This document shows, in pieces, positions 7,649 to 15,029 of a stretch of DNA of 29,239 nt. The position numbers were made by a program, and so were the translations under genes. Below the pieces are notes generated by a model. It had not been told where the DNA came from. It worked only from the letters and a program-made list of their open reading frames with translations, and did not search any database. The DNA lies in the NCBI GenBank assembly GCA_937901905.1, contig CALDIF010000048.1, forward strand, positions 1 through 29,239, written 5' to 3'. Position 1 is the stretch's first letter, and each line of letters begins with the position of its first letter. This DNA comes from an uncultured Porphyromonadaceae bacterium. Lineage in GTDB: Bacteria; Bacteroidota; Bacteroidia; Bacteroidales; Muribaculaceae.

Positions 7649-7676
7649 AAGGCGTGTCACAATCGTGGCACGCCTT
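7649..7676 (-). terminator. Terminator-like hairpin after the dipeptide epimerase gene
   Basis: A 12-bp stem (AAGGCGTGCCAC pairing with GTGACACGCCTT, one G-U) with a 4-nt loop is followed on the minus strand by ACTTTACCC. It lies 35 bp past the stop at 7711 and separates that gene from the cobalamin promoter. Confidence 0.65.
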
Positions 7677-7710
7677 ATAGAGGTTGTTTTCTAAATAACC
7701 GATTGAGTTG

Positions 7711-8841
7711 TCACAGCAACTCGGCTCCGATGCCCGGCAGGTCGCGCAAGGTTATCTTGCCGTCAACTACCGTCATTCCGGTGAAGCGGTCGTTCGCTAT
7801 CAACAGGTTGCCGTCAAGGTCGGCAAAGTCTACCAACGGTGACAAATTGGCGGCGGCACTCACCGCACACGAAGTTTCGGTCATGCAACCTATCATAACT
7901 TTCATGTCGAGAGCGCGAGCCAGCGTGATCATCTTATATGCCTCGTGCAGACCGGTGCTCTTCATCAACTTGATGTTAATGCCACTATACACACCCTTGA
8001 AACGCACGATGTCGGGCAGACGTTGGAATGCCTCGTCGGCAATGATTGGCAGTGGCGAACGCTCGGTGAGCCACGCTGTCTCGTCTATCCACGTCTTGTC
8101 GAATGGCTGTTCGACAAATACACACCCACGTTCTTGTAGCCAATGGCACATCTCAAGGGCTTTCTCCTTATTGTCCCAACCTTGATTGACATCGACACAA
8201 ATGGGTACGTCGGGCATCATTTCCTTGATAATGTCAATGGTCTCGCGGTCTTTGTCGAGTCCCATCTTAACCTTGATTAACTTGTAGGGGCGCGCTTCCT
8301 CGACCTTTTGACGCACGACCTCCTCGGTGTCAATGCCGATGGTGAAACTTGTCACTGGTGTCTTGGCGGGATCGAGTCCCCAAATCTTGTACCACGGTTG
8401 CCCCATAATCTTGCCCAACAAGTCGTGCAGGGCGATGTCAACGCTTGCCTTCGCGGCACGGTTGCCGTCGGCAACGCTATCAACGTAGGCGAGAATGTCC
8501 TCCACGCGGAAAGGATCATTAAATTGTGCGAGGTCAAGGCTTGAGAGGAATTTTGTCACACTCTCTACACTTTCACCGAGGTAGGGTGGCATTGATGCCT
8601 CGCCGTAACCGGTGATGCCGTCAAACTCCAATTTCACCTGCACGTCGGGAGTCGTGGTGCGACTGTAGCGTGCGAGGTTGAACGCGTGCCGCAATTGAAG
8701 TTCGTAAGGCTCGAAGGTCAACGTCAGTTTGCCTGTCTTGGCAACGGTGCGTGGTGCGGAACTGCACGACAACAAACTTGGGGGCACTGCTGCCGCCGCC
8801 ATTGCCGCACCGGTTGTAATGAGAAAGTTGCGTCTGTTCAT
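7711..8841 (-). CDS. Dipeptide epimerase (L-Ala-D/L-Glu type), Tat-exported putative lipoprotein
   Basis: 376 aa of the enolase superfamily, muconate-lactonizing subgroup. The active-site set expected for Ala-Glu epimerases is present: Lys190 and Lys192 (LIKVKMG), Asp217 (VDVNQGW), Glu244 (VEQPF), Asp269 (IADEA) and Lys291 (NIKLMKSTG), plus a C-terminal DLDG. It should invert the Glu centre of L-Ala-D-Glu from murein. Unlike the cytoplasmic E. coli and B. subtilis enzymes it starts with a twin-arginine signal (MNRRNFLITT) followed by a possible lipobox (LLSC, Cys26), so it is likely folded before export and perhaps membrane-anchored. It lies 102 bp behind the NlpC/P60 peptidase gene, which would supply its substrate. 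Confidence 0.88.
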   Translation of the reverse strand: MNRRNFLITTGAAMAAAAVPPSLLSCSSAPRTVAKTGKLTLTFEPYELQLRHAFNLARYSRTTTPDVQVKLEFDGITGYGEASMPPYLGESVESVTKFLSSLDLAQFNDPFRVEDILAYVDSVADGNRAAKASVDIALHDLLGKIMGQPWYKIWGLDPAKTPVTSFTIGIDTEEVVRQKVEEARPYKLIKVKMGLDKDRETIDIIKEMMPDVPICVDVNQGWDNKEKALEMCHWLQERGCVFVEQPFDKTWIDETAWLTERSPLPIIADEAFQRLPDIVRFKGVYSGINIKLMKSTGLHEAYKMITLARALDMKVMIGCMTETSCAVSAAANLSPLVDFADLDGNLLIANDRFTGMTVVDGKITLRDLPGIGAELL

Positions 8842-8943
8842 TTTATATCATTTATATTGAAACTTCAGTTAATCTGTTGTTTGCTATGTCAAAAACTGTG
8901 TTGAGTGAACGTCTTAAGTCGTGGTCTCGTGAGCAACGTCGGC

Positions 8944-10077
8944 TTAAAAATACCACGGGTGTTGTCGTGCAGGTGTGATACCGCGCGTGCCTATTGCCGT
9001 TGATACGCGCCGTATCGCAAGCGGTGAGTAAAGGTAGTCGGGGCTGTCGGGGTCAAGGTTGTTGACTTTTACACGCCCCGAGCAGTGAATGAAATTGCCG
9101 TCACGCAGGTAGATGCCCACGTGGGTGACCCGTCCGGTGGTCTTGTTGCCGAAGAATAGCAAGTCACCGGTGAGTGCATCGTGCCAATCATTGATCGGCT
9201 CGCCGTTGAGCACTTGTTGCGACGCATCGCGATGCAAGATAATTCCGTTGGCTAAGTGGCACACCTTGACGAGTCCCGAGCAGTCGGTGACTTTAGAACT
9301 GGTGCCCCCCCACAGATAGCCCGCTCCTGTCATGCGACGAGCCGTACGCTCGATGAGAGTTGCATCGTAGGCTTGGGCTGCCCACTCGTCTATTGTCGTA
9401 ACGTCCTCGGCTCGCACGTAACCTTCGCGTCCGTCGGGTGTGGCAAGACGCAACCATTCACCCGCCTTGTAGCGTAACTCGAGTATGCAACCCGAAACGA
9501 GGTCGCTGACGGGCTCGTCATCGCCCACCCGGGCAAGTAGGGTGGAGGCGAGTGAGGTGACAACGTATCGGTCGTGACGTGCGCGCCATGCTGACATCGC
9601 GTCATCGCTCTTGAACGCTACGCTGCTCTCGGGTATCCACGCGATGTATTCGTCAGGTTGTTGCACCCTCAACCACTCACCGTCTCGCTGTAGCACTCGC
9701 AGCGGAGTACCCATCACCGCCTGTGTCGCCATCTCGGCCGCATGGCGAGGTGCGGTGCGTAGCGTGGCAACCGCGAGGCTCACTTGGGCTCGCCGTTGTG
9801 TCACGGGCACCGACAACTCCAGCACGTTGAGACTATCGGTGTTCACGACCTTGTATAGGGTGTAGTCGTTGAGCAAACAAGCGATGATGTCCTCACGTTG
9901 CTCCTCGGTTCCTACAGTCCCTGTCACTAAGGCTGTGTCACCCTGTTGTGCAACATCAAAGCGTGCAATAACATTGCGACCGTCGCTCGGACGCAGGCGA
10001 TCTATCGGTTCTTGTGCCACTGCGGTCGCGGTGACGGCGATGGCAAGCAATAATGTTGTCAATATTCCCTTGTTCAT
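8944..10077 (-). CDS. Secreted SH3b - NlpC/P60 peptidase (gamma-D-Glu-diamino acid endopeptidase, YkfC-like)
   Basis: 377 aa with signal peptide (ILTTLLLAIAVTATAVAQEP). Residues about 105-230 contain two SH3b-like domains (GTPLRVLQRDGEWLRVQQPD and LRYKAGEWLRLATPDGREGY). The C-terminal NlpC/P60 domain has the catalytic triad Cys266 (TDCSGLV), His319 (RVTHVGIYL) and His331 (FIHCSGRV) and the entry motif YLWGGTS. YkfC-type enzymes cut the bond between gamma-D-Glu and meso-diaminopimelate in murein peptides carrying a free N-terminal L-Ala, releasing L-Ala-D-Glu, the substrate of the epimerase downstream. No clear -33/-7 pair is seen in the 295 bp upstream. Confidence 0.88.
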   Translation of the reverse strand: MNKGILTTLLLAIAVTATAVAQEPIDRLRPSDGRNVIARFDVAQQGDTALVTGTVGTEEQREDIIACLLNDYTLYKVVNTDSLNVLELSVPVTQRRAQVSLAVATLRTAPRHAAEMATQAVMGTPLRVLQRDGEWLRVQQPDEYIAWIPESSVAFKSDDAMSAWRARHDRYVVTSLASTLLARVGDDEPVSDLVSGCILELRYKAGEWLRLATPDGREGYVRAEDVTTIDEWAAQAYDATLIERTARRMTGAGYLWGGTSSKVTDCSGLVKVCHLANGIILHRDASQQVLNGEPINDWHDALTGDLLFFGNKTTGRVTHVGIYLRDGNFIHCSGRVKVNNLDPDSPDYLYSPLAIRRVSTAIGTRGITPARQHPWYF

Positions 10078-10144
10078 ATATCAGGTTTTCAGTTTCTGCT
10101 TGTAAGGGTCTCGTGTTTAGTACATCACCCCCGGTTCATTATAT

Positions 10145-10183
10145 TTACATCTAATGGTGTGCCCTGCGGACGGATAGATGTAA
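10145..10183. repeat. Inverted repeat in the NlpC - transglutaminase intergenic region
   Basis: TTACATCTA (10145-10153) and TAGATGTAA (10175-10183) form a 9-bp perfect stem around a 21-nt GC-rich interior. It lies 68 bp upstream of the NlpC gene and may be a terminator for the gene before it or an operator. The rest of the 10078-10372 gap holds no ORF that I trust. Confidence 0.4.
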
Positions 10184-10229
10184 GATTTTAAAGACTAAAA
10201 CACTTATTACACTAATTAAATTAATCTAC

Positions 10230-10365
10230 AGAGGTTTACGGAAGTTCGTGAAAACTACAGATTTCACGAATTATCTATCCGAAGATTTACGTCAGTTTAC
10301 GTGGATTTACGAGAGATTAGGCCTAAATAGAAGATAATAGACGTGAAGTATTCGTGAATTTGCGA
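10230..10365. repeat. Degenerate TTTACG / TTCGTGAA repeat cluster
   Basis: The stretch repeats short units: GTTTACGG, TTCGTGAAA, TTTCACGAA, ATTTACGT, GTTTACGT, ATTTACGA and TTCGTGAAT. One pair, 10245-10253 with 10262-10270, makes a perfect 9-bp stem. Similar decayed intergenic repeats are common in Bacteroidales genomes. It may serve as a 3'-end structure for the transglutaminase gene, which ends at 10373. Confidence 0.45.
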
Positions 10366-10372
10366 GAGCGGT

Positions 10373-11776
10373 TCATTCCACTTTCTCGACTTTGAGCGAA
10401 GAATCCCACTTGTCGTAGTAGAGGTTTCCGCCGCGCCATTCCACCTCGCCGGGTTGGAAATCAACGGTCTCGCTGCGTATGAAAGTCTTGGGGGGGTCCA
10501 AACGGTCGCCTATGCCTTCGTTGCTTGCCATGCGATATAAATCAATGCCCGCAGCATAGTAGTCGTTGAGTGGATTGTCGATTGTACTGCGTCCGTAGGA
10601 TTGGTCGGTTGGCACCCAACCGATGCCTTCGAAATAAGTTTCGGCCCAATCGTGCCACCCCTCGTCACCCGGTTCCACGACCCAACCGCTTTCCCAACGA
10701 GCGGGTATGCCAAGCGAGCGACACAACGATATATATAATAAGGTGACTTGTCCGCAATCGCCATGACGGTTGAGCAACACATATCGTGGCATGCAGCGTA
10801 TTGTGCTGTACTCGCGTGCCCCTGCCCACGGGAACGAACGGCTAATCCACTCATACACCATCTTGGCTTGGCGCACGGGGTTGAGTTCGTCACCGACAAT
10901 TTCACGGGCAAGGTTGCGCATGTCATTGTCGACAATGATGTGTGGCAACTGTTGAGCGGTGTATTCCCTATAAAACGATGTTGTCGTGTCGTAAGGTTCA
11001 ACGAGCATCAACAGGTCTTGTTGTGTCACATGTCGCTCGCCCACGGTGTAACGAAAACGATATTCGAAGTGAGTGGGTTTTCCCTTGACAGCAGTGGCTT
11101 CCATGTAAACGGTGTGGTGTCTGCTTCCCTTGCTGAATCGCACTTCCCGATTACCGTCCAAATAGGTCACGTTGCTTTGGCGCATGTTCTCGTAGGGCAA
11201 CGGCATCCACACCTTGACTGTTTCGCCTGCCGGCACGGCATCGGCATCGACATCAAGCGTGAAACGCACGGTGAACGTGCGACGGTCGCGCACACCATTA
11301 AAGTCGGGTGCGTGTCGCATTGACTCGCGATAGATGGCGAGGTTGTGAGCCACGCTTTTTTCACGCTCTACACTATGGTCGTTGTCAAATTCGTCGGCAA
11401 GCAACCACAGGTTGCGCACGCTCTTGCGAAACCACCACTCTGTGCCGTCAATGTTCATTACCTCAATCTTTCGCGTCGCTTTCCATCGCTCAATTTGAGC
11501 ATCGGTAACCTCGGGCATACGCTCGCGAATGAGCGCAATGCCCTGTTCGGGCGTCATCGTGAAGTCAGCCCGTATGCGCGACATTATCGTTTCGAGACTG
11601 TCGATGACGACGGCATCGGCGCGACGTGTTGCACGTGGCAGTCGTTTCATCGTTGTTGTGGCACGGGCAAACTCGCCATTGTCAATCATCGTTTCGACGG
11701 CAGGTTGCCAATCGGGTGTCGCTCCGGCTGTAACCGCAGCCACAAGCGTCAGTATCAAGGATAGTAGTTGTTTCAT
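10373..11776 (-). CDS. Secreted transglutaminase-like (Transglut_core) protein
   Basis: 467 aa from the ATG at 11776, which gives a clean signal peptide (MKQLLSLILTLVAAVTAGA); the longer in-frame start is unlikely. The N-terminal about 270 residues are helical then beta-rich. The C-terminal transglutaminase-like domain has the Cys-His-Asp triad: Cys341 (NRHGDCGQVT), His375 (GWHDWAETYF) and Asp391 (GWVPTDQSYG). Members of this superfamily in bacteria are usually cysteine peptidases rather than cross-linking enzymes. Its position beside an NlpC/P60 peptidase and a dipeptide epimerase, all secreted, suggests a part in murein peptide breakdown. That role is inferred from context only. Confidence 0.8.
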   Translation of the reverse strand: MKQLLSLILTLVAAVTAGATPDWQPAVETMIDNGEFARATTTMKRLPRATRRADAVVIDSLETIMSRIRADFTMTPEQGIALIRERMPEVTDAQIERWKATRKIEVMNIDGTEWWFRKSVRNLWLLADEFDNDHSVEREKSVAHNLAIYRESMRHAPDFNGVRDRRTFTVRFTLDVDADAVPAGETVKVWMPLPYENMRQSNVTYLDGNREVRFSKGSRHHTVYMEATAVKGKPTHFEYRFRYTVGERHVTQQDLLMLVEPYDTTTSFYREYTAQQLPHIIVDNDMRNLAREIVGDELNPVRQAKMVYEWISRSFPWAGAREYSTIRCMPRYVLLNRHGDCGQVTLLYISLCRSLGIPARWESGWVVEPGDEGWHDWAETYFEGIGWVPTDQSYGRSTIDNPLNDYYAAGIDLYRMASNEGIGDRLDPPKTFIRSETVDFQPGEVEWRGGNLYYDKWDSSLKVEKVE

Positions 11777-11900
11777 CGTTTGTTCTCGGGTTTCCTGAAA
11801 GCAAGTTTCACCGTGCCTACAGGTGTTGATAAAGTGACAACAGGGGTGTGCCTTCATTCATGACTTGTCAGCAGACACACTCCCTGTCGTTGTGAGTGTC

Positions 11901-11925
11901 GATGACTTCATGTTGCAGTCATCGG
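11901..11925 (-). terminator. Hairpin after the GH13 gene
   Basis: CGATGACT (11901-11908) and AGTCATCG (11918-11925) form a perfect 8-bp stem with a 9-nt loop, 15 bp past the end of the GH13 gene at 11940. No U-tract follows, so it may only stabilise the 3' end. A second weaker stem (ACACTC/GAGTGT) lies next to it. Confidence 0.4.
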
Positions 11926-11939
11926 ATAATGACAAATAT

Positions 11940-13280
11940 CTATCGCTTGAGTATAAGGTACTCGTAGGGCTGCAACGTCACGGCATTGAGTAACTCTCGA
12001 TTTTTGCCTGTCATCAAGTCGGTTACCTGCTTGCCTGCCCACGGTTCGGGCAATGCCAAGGTGTTTTCCTTGTCGCGCACATTCACCAGTACGAGGAACT
12101 CGTTGTCACCCTTGGTGAACGCGAGAACATTGTCGTCAGGTATGCCGGCGGGTGCTCCGTGCATCAGCGGTGAGTTGGTCTTGAGCAGTTCGATTAACTT
12201 GGTGTATTCGGCACGAATTTCGGGCTTTGCTTTCCAGTCGACCGCTACATAGTTGAAGAAGTTGATTGGTTCTTGGTAGCCGACCTCTTGTGAACCGTAG
12301 ATGAGCGGACCGCCATGCAGGAACACTGTTGCCACGTACGCCGCCATCGCACCGCGGTCGCCGCCGAATATGCCGTAAGGTGTGCCTACCGCCGCCGACT
12401 CGTCGTGGTTGGTTGTGAAACGCATTTTTACCTTGCCGGCAGGTAGTTGGGCGTACTCGGCACTATCGCTCTTGAGAGCGAGTGTAGCGGGCTCGCCTGC
12501 CCACACCTTGCGCAAGTCGTGCATGAAGTCCCACGCATAATTCATATCAAACCCCGCAACAGTGAGGTTCTCAACATGATTGCCTTCAGCAAGCATGACG
12601 ATACGGCGTGGCGCGGCTGCGGCGCGCAGGCTGTCAATGGCTCCTTTCCAGAAGTCCAGCGGAACTTCGTCGGCGACATCGCAGCGGAAACCGTCAATGC
12701 CTATATCGTTAATCCAATATAGCATGGCCTCGCGCATTGCGGCGCGCATGTCGGTGTTGTCGTAGTTGAGGTCAGCAACATCTGACCAATCGGGAATGGG
12801 CGACACGATTTCGCCTTTCTCGTCTTGGGTGTACCAGTCCTTGTGCCCCTCGTTGAGCCATTTGCTGTCCCACGCGGTGTGGTTGGCAACCCAATCGAGA
12901 ATTAGGCTCATGCCGTGGGCATGGCAAGTGTCGACGAGTGCTTTGAAATCGTCGATTGTTCCGAATTCCGGTGCAATAGCGGTGTAGTCACTGATTGAGT
13001 ATGGGGAATTCTTGCTTTTCACAGTTCCTATGGGATAGATGGGCATTACCCAAACCACGTTGCAACCGAGGTCGGCAATTTCGCCAACATGCTCGGCGAC
13101 AGCGCGCAGTGAGTTCTCGGGAGCGAACACTCGGGGGTTGACTTGGTACATGACGATGTCCTCTGTCGCCGGCAATTCGTAGGTCGGAGCCTTTTGCTCG
13201 GGTGACGGGCATGCCGTGAGCATTACGGCAAGGGCGGCACAAGCAGTGCCGGACAATACACACTTGAAAAATGAATTCAT
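11940..13280 (-). CDS. GH13 alpha-amylase-family lipoprotein
   Basis: 446 aa. The signal peptide ends in a lipobox (LTAC, Cys24), so it is a lipoprotein, probably in the outer membrane. The (beta/alpha)8 GH13 catalytic residues are visible: nucleophile Asp201 (GIDGFRCDVAD), acid/base Glu232 (MLAEGNH) and Asp293 (FTTNHDE), with the usual LILDWVANHT region before them. It should act on alpha-glucans such as starch or maltooligosaccharides. The length is compact for GH13 and the C-terminal beta domain is short (residues about 375-446). No SusC/SusD pair or SusR-like regulator is in the window, so it stands alone behind its own promoter at 13393-13423. Confidence 0.9.
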   Translation of the reverse strand: MNSFFKCVLSGTACAALAVMLTACPSPEQKAPTYELPATEDIVMYQVNPRVFAPENSLRAVAEHVGEIADLGCNVVWVMPIYPIGTVKSKNSPYSISDYTAIAPEFGTIDDFKALVDTCHAHGMSLILDWVANHTAWDSKWLNEGHKDWYTQDEKGEIVSPIPDWSDVADLNYDNTDMRAAMREAMLYWINDIGIDGFRCDVADEVPLDFWKGAIDSLRAAAAPRRIVMLAEGNHVENLTVAGFDMNYAWDFMHDLRKVWAGEPATLALKSDSAEYAQLPAGKVKMRFTTNHDESAAVGTPYGIFGGDRGAMAAYVATVFLHGGPLIYGSQEVGYQEPINFFNYVAVDWKAKPEIRAEYTKLIELLKTNSPLMHGAPAGIPDDNVLAFTKGDNEFLVLVNVRDKENTLALPEPWAGKQVTDLMTGKNRELLNAVTLQPYEYLILKR

Positions 13281-13392
13281 AGTACTAATTTTTTATTTTT
13301 ATACAGTTAGAAAAAATTTTATGTTTGAAACGGCAGTCGAGTGCACGTTGATACGCAAGAAGACCTCTGAGGTTGTCGGCTGCTCAACCCTA

Positions 13393-13423
13393 CAAAGGTA
13401 GTAAGGATTTTTCAAAGCACAAA
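13393..13423 (-). promoter_or_regulatory. Bacteroidota promoter for the GH13 gene
   Basis: On the minus strand TTTG (13420-13423), a 19-nt spacer and TACCTTTG (13393-13400) fit the consensus. The leader is about 105 nt and contains GGTTG...CAACC and ACCTCAGAGGT stems. It starts just 8 bases beyond the U-tract of the upstream small-RNA terminator. Confidence 0.7.
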
Positions 13424-13430
13424 ATATTGC

Positions 13431-13460
13431 AAAAAAAATCCTCGACTCTCGTCGGGGATT
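13431..13460 (-). terminator. Strong Rho-independent terminator of the small RNA unit
   Basis: AATCCCCGAC (13460-13451) pairs with GTCGAGGATT (13446-13437) around the loop GAGA, and is followed on the minus strand by a run of eight U (13438-13431, the first two within the stem). With no gene between it and the promoter at 13589-13619, it defines a short transcript. Confidence 0.8.
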
Positions 13461-13501
13461 GCTTAACTAACCATTCGGTTGTGTACCATTAAACATAAAC
13501 C

Positions 13502-13549
13502 TTAAAACAATCTTTCAAGTACATGTGATCGTCTCGCGACGTTCATCAT
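13502..13549 (-). CDS. Possible leader peptide ORF inside the small RNA
   Basis: ATG ATG at 13549-13544 opens a frame MMNVARRSHVLERLF ending in TAA at 13502. AGGAG (13552-13556) lies 2 nt before the first and 5 nt before the second ATG. A Shine-Dalgarno sequence is notable in Bacteroidota, which mostly do without it. The ORF overlaps the GCGA-tetraloop hairpin, so ribosome passage could change RNA folding. It is short enough to be chance. Confidence 0.25.
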   Translation of the reverse strand: MMNVARRSHVLERLF

Positions 13550-13588
13550 GACTCCTAACCTTAAAAACTAATACCATGAAAACCGATG

Positions 13589-13619
13589 CAAAATTACAAC
13601 CATTTTTTTAATCAACAAC
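13589..13619 (-). promoter_or_regulatory. Promoter of the small RNA unit
   Basis: On the minus strand GTTG (13616-13619) is followed after 19 nt by TAATTTTG (13589-13596). The -7 box is perfect and the -33 box has one change from TTTG. The predicted start is near 13583. Confidence 0.6.
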
Positions 13620-13789
13620 TATTTTTTTCAAAAAAATCACCAAAATTTTCAAGTTTAACTCTTAATTAACAAGTATTACCTGCTTTCGGTAGCGAAAAGT
13701 TAATGAAATTAACACTTGTTTTTGTCAAAAATGAGTCCATAAAATTAAATTTTTAAAAAAATCGAGCGAAAAAAGTCAATTTTATTTGG

Positions 13790-13887
13790 TTTTCGAACAG
13801 TTTTTTCTCGTTTTTTCAATTTTTTTGACCGTTTTTCGGGCTTTTTCATCGTTTTTTTTAAAAATCGCTCAATTTTTCAAGTTTTTT
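13790..13887. other. Helically phased T-tracts, predicted intrinsically bent DNA
   Basis: Runs of four to eight T on the plus strand occur at 13790-13793, 13801-13806, 13811-13816, 13820-13826, 13832-13836, 13842-13846, 13852-13859, 13873-13877 and 13882-13887. Centre-to-centre spacing is mostly about 9.5-12 bp with one gap of two turns. A-tracts phased with the helical repeat bend DNA. The last two tracts are part of a perfect 11-bp inverted repeat (CAATTTTTCAA/TTGAAAAATTG, 13870-13896). The site lies in a roughly 600-bp gene-free AT-rich stretch between divergent promoters. Confidence 0.7.
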
Positions 13888-14028
13888 GAAAAATTGAAGA
13901 AAAATTCTGTTGACTTAATATCGACTGTGGCTTTTTTACTAAATCGGTGTGATTTCTCGGTGTTAATTTTGATGTGATACCAATCGGTTTGTGTTATTTT
14001 TTATGCGACAAAATATTTTTCAAAATAA

Positions 14029-14059
14029 TTGGCGATGATTAAAAAAACTTGTATATTTG
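14029..14059 (+). promoter_or_regulatory. Bacteroidota promoter for the SIMPL gene
   Basis: TTGG (14029-14032), a 19-nt spacer and TATATTTG (14052-14059) precede a leader of about 150 nt. The leader contains the dyads ACCTTTAAAGGT and AGATGAA/TTCATCT but no recognised riboswitch. Confidence 0.65.
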
Positions 14060-14214
14060 CGGTCGACCTTTAAAGGTGAGTTTAATCAATTCAGATGAAA
14101 ATTCATCTTGGTTGTAGTTCCTTTCACGTAGGCATCAAGCCACAAGAAAGCATTCGAGTCAATTTTACCCCATCTAACTAAAGTGAAGTCTTAATAATAT
14201 CAATTCTTTGTGCT

Positions 14215-14916
14215 ATGGACAAAAATCGCAGTATTATCGTTGCAGCGGCTATTGCTGCCGTCGGTATGCTCCTGTTGGGGCTATGCCTCAAGGCCGGTAT
14301 CGATAACTTTGTTAACAAGGATCGCCTCGTCACTGTCAAGGGGCTTGCCGAGAAGCAAGTGGATGCCGACAAGGTAACCTGGTCTATCATTACGCGTGAA
14401 ACAGGAAATGACCTGCGCACCATTTACAATACGGTGAATGCGCGTAATGCTTCGATTGTTGCTTTTCTAAAGCAAAACGGTATCACCGATGATGAGATAC
14501 ACGTCAATCCCATTCAGGTTGATGACCGCGAAATGAATGAGTACGCCAACGAGCGTGTTTCCTATCGTTACCGTGCTCGCAGCGTTATCACGCTCATCAG
14601 TAATAAGGTTGATAAAGTGCGTGAACTTACCGGTCGCCAGAACGAGTTGCTCGAGCGCGGCATTGTCCTCGAGAACGAGTATGGCGCAATTGACTATGAG
14701 TTTACCTCTTTCACATCAATCAAGGCGGAGATGATGGATCAGGCTATTGCCAACGCCCAACGCACTGCCGAGCAGTTTGCCGCGAGCACAGGCAGTGACC
14801 TCGGCAAGATGGTGACTGCCGAGCAAGGTATTTTCTCTATCGAGGATCTTGATGACAACACGCCCTATATCAAGGCTCTGCGTGTGGTTTCAACGGTGAC
14901 CTATCGTCTTGATTGA
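14215..14916 (+). CDS. SIMPL-domain (DUF541) membrane-anchored periplasmic protein
   Basis: 233 aa. An N-terminal membrane segment (residues about 8-28, IVAAAIAAVGMLLLGLCLKA) is followed by a SIMPL/DUF541 domain: LVTVKGLAEKQVDADKVTWS, RNASIVAFLKQNGITDDEIH, then SYRYRARSVITLIS and the closing ALRVVSTVTYRLD. SIMPL proteins form oligomeric periplasmic or cell-surface assemblies, and some have been linked to oxidative stress. The exact role here is unknown. It is a single-gene unit with its own promoter and converges on the dockerin-tailed gene through a shared terminator. Confidence 0.85.
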   Translation: MDKNRSIIVAAAIAAVGMLLLGLCLKAGIDNFVNKDRLVTVKGLAEKQVDADKVTWSIITRETGNDLRTIYNTVNARNASIVAFLKQNGITDDEIHVNPIQVDDREMNEYANERVSYRYRARSVITLISNKVDKVRELTGRQNELLERGIVLENEYGAIDYEFTSFTSIKAEMMDQAIANAQRTAEQFAASTGSDLGKMVTAEQGIFSIEDLDDNTPYIKALRVVSTVTYRLD

Positions 14917-14953
14917 GTGCTCCGTGCCATGCAAATACCGTGTTATATATAGA

Positions 14954-15004
14954 CGTATATTAAAAGAGTGAGGGTCTATTCGACCCTCACTCTTTTAATA
15001 TACG
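14954..15004. terminator. Bidirectional terminator with 23-bp perfect stem
   Basis: CGTATATTAAAAGAG... (14954-14976) pairs perfectly with its complement at 14982-15004 around the 5-nt loop TATTC. Both strands have a GC-rich inner stem (GAGTGAGGGTC) flanked by A/T tracts, so it can stop the SIMPL transcript on the plus strand and the 15030-16496 transcript on the minus strand. Confidence 0.85.
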
Positions 15005-15029
15005 CTGCCTTGTTTACACAGGCACTCAA

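Larger units (their letters stand above)
13431..13583 (-). ncRNA. Candidate small RNA or attenuated leader, about 150 nt
   Basis: A consensus-like promoter (13589-13619) and a strong intrinsic terminator (13431-13460) bracket about 150 nt with no conventional gene. The transcript has a CGUC-GCGA-GACG tetraloop hairpin (13531-13542), an AACC-GAAU-GGUU hairpin near 13478, and twice the phrase GTTTT(T)AAGGTT. It also contains a 14-15-codon ORF behind an AGGAG. Because the GH13 gene has its own promoter just beyond the terminator, this looks like an independent RNA. An attenuating leader for GH13 is the alternative. I cannot match it to a known Rfam family from memory. Confidence 0.5.

Noticed and set aside
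10230..10365. Possible CRISPR array or insertion-sequence remnant
   Set aside because: The short TTTACG/TTCGTGAA units vary in sequence and spacing, with no spacers of fixed length, no cas genes and no transposase.
13786..13977. 63-residue Phe-rich plus-strand ORF
   Set aside because: It is the translation of the phased T-tracts; it has no domain and no promoter.
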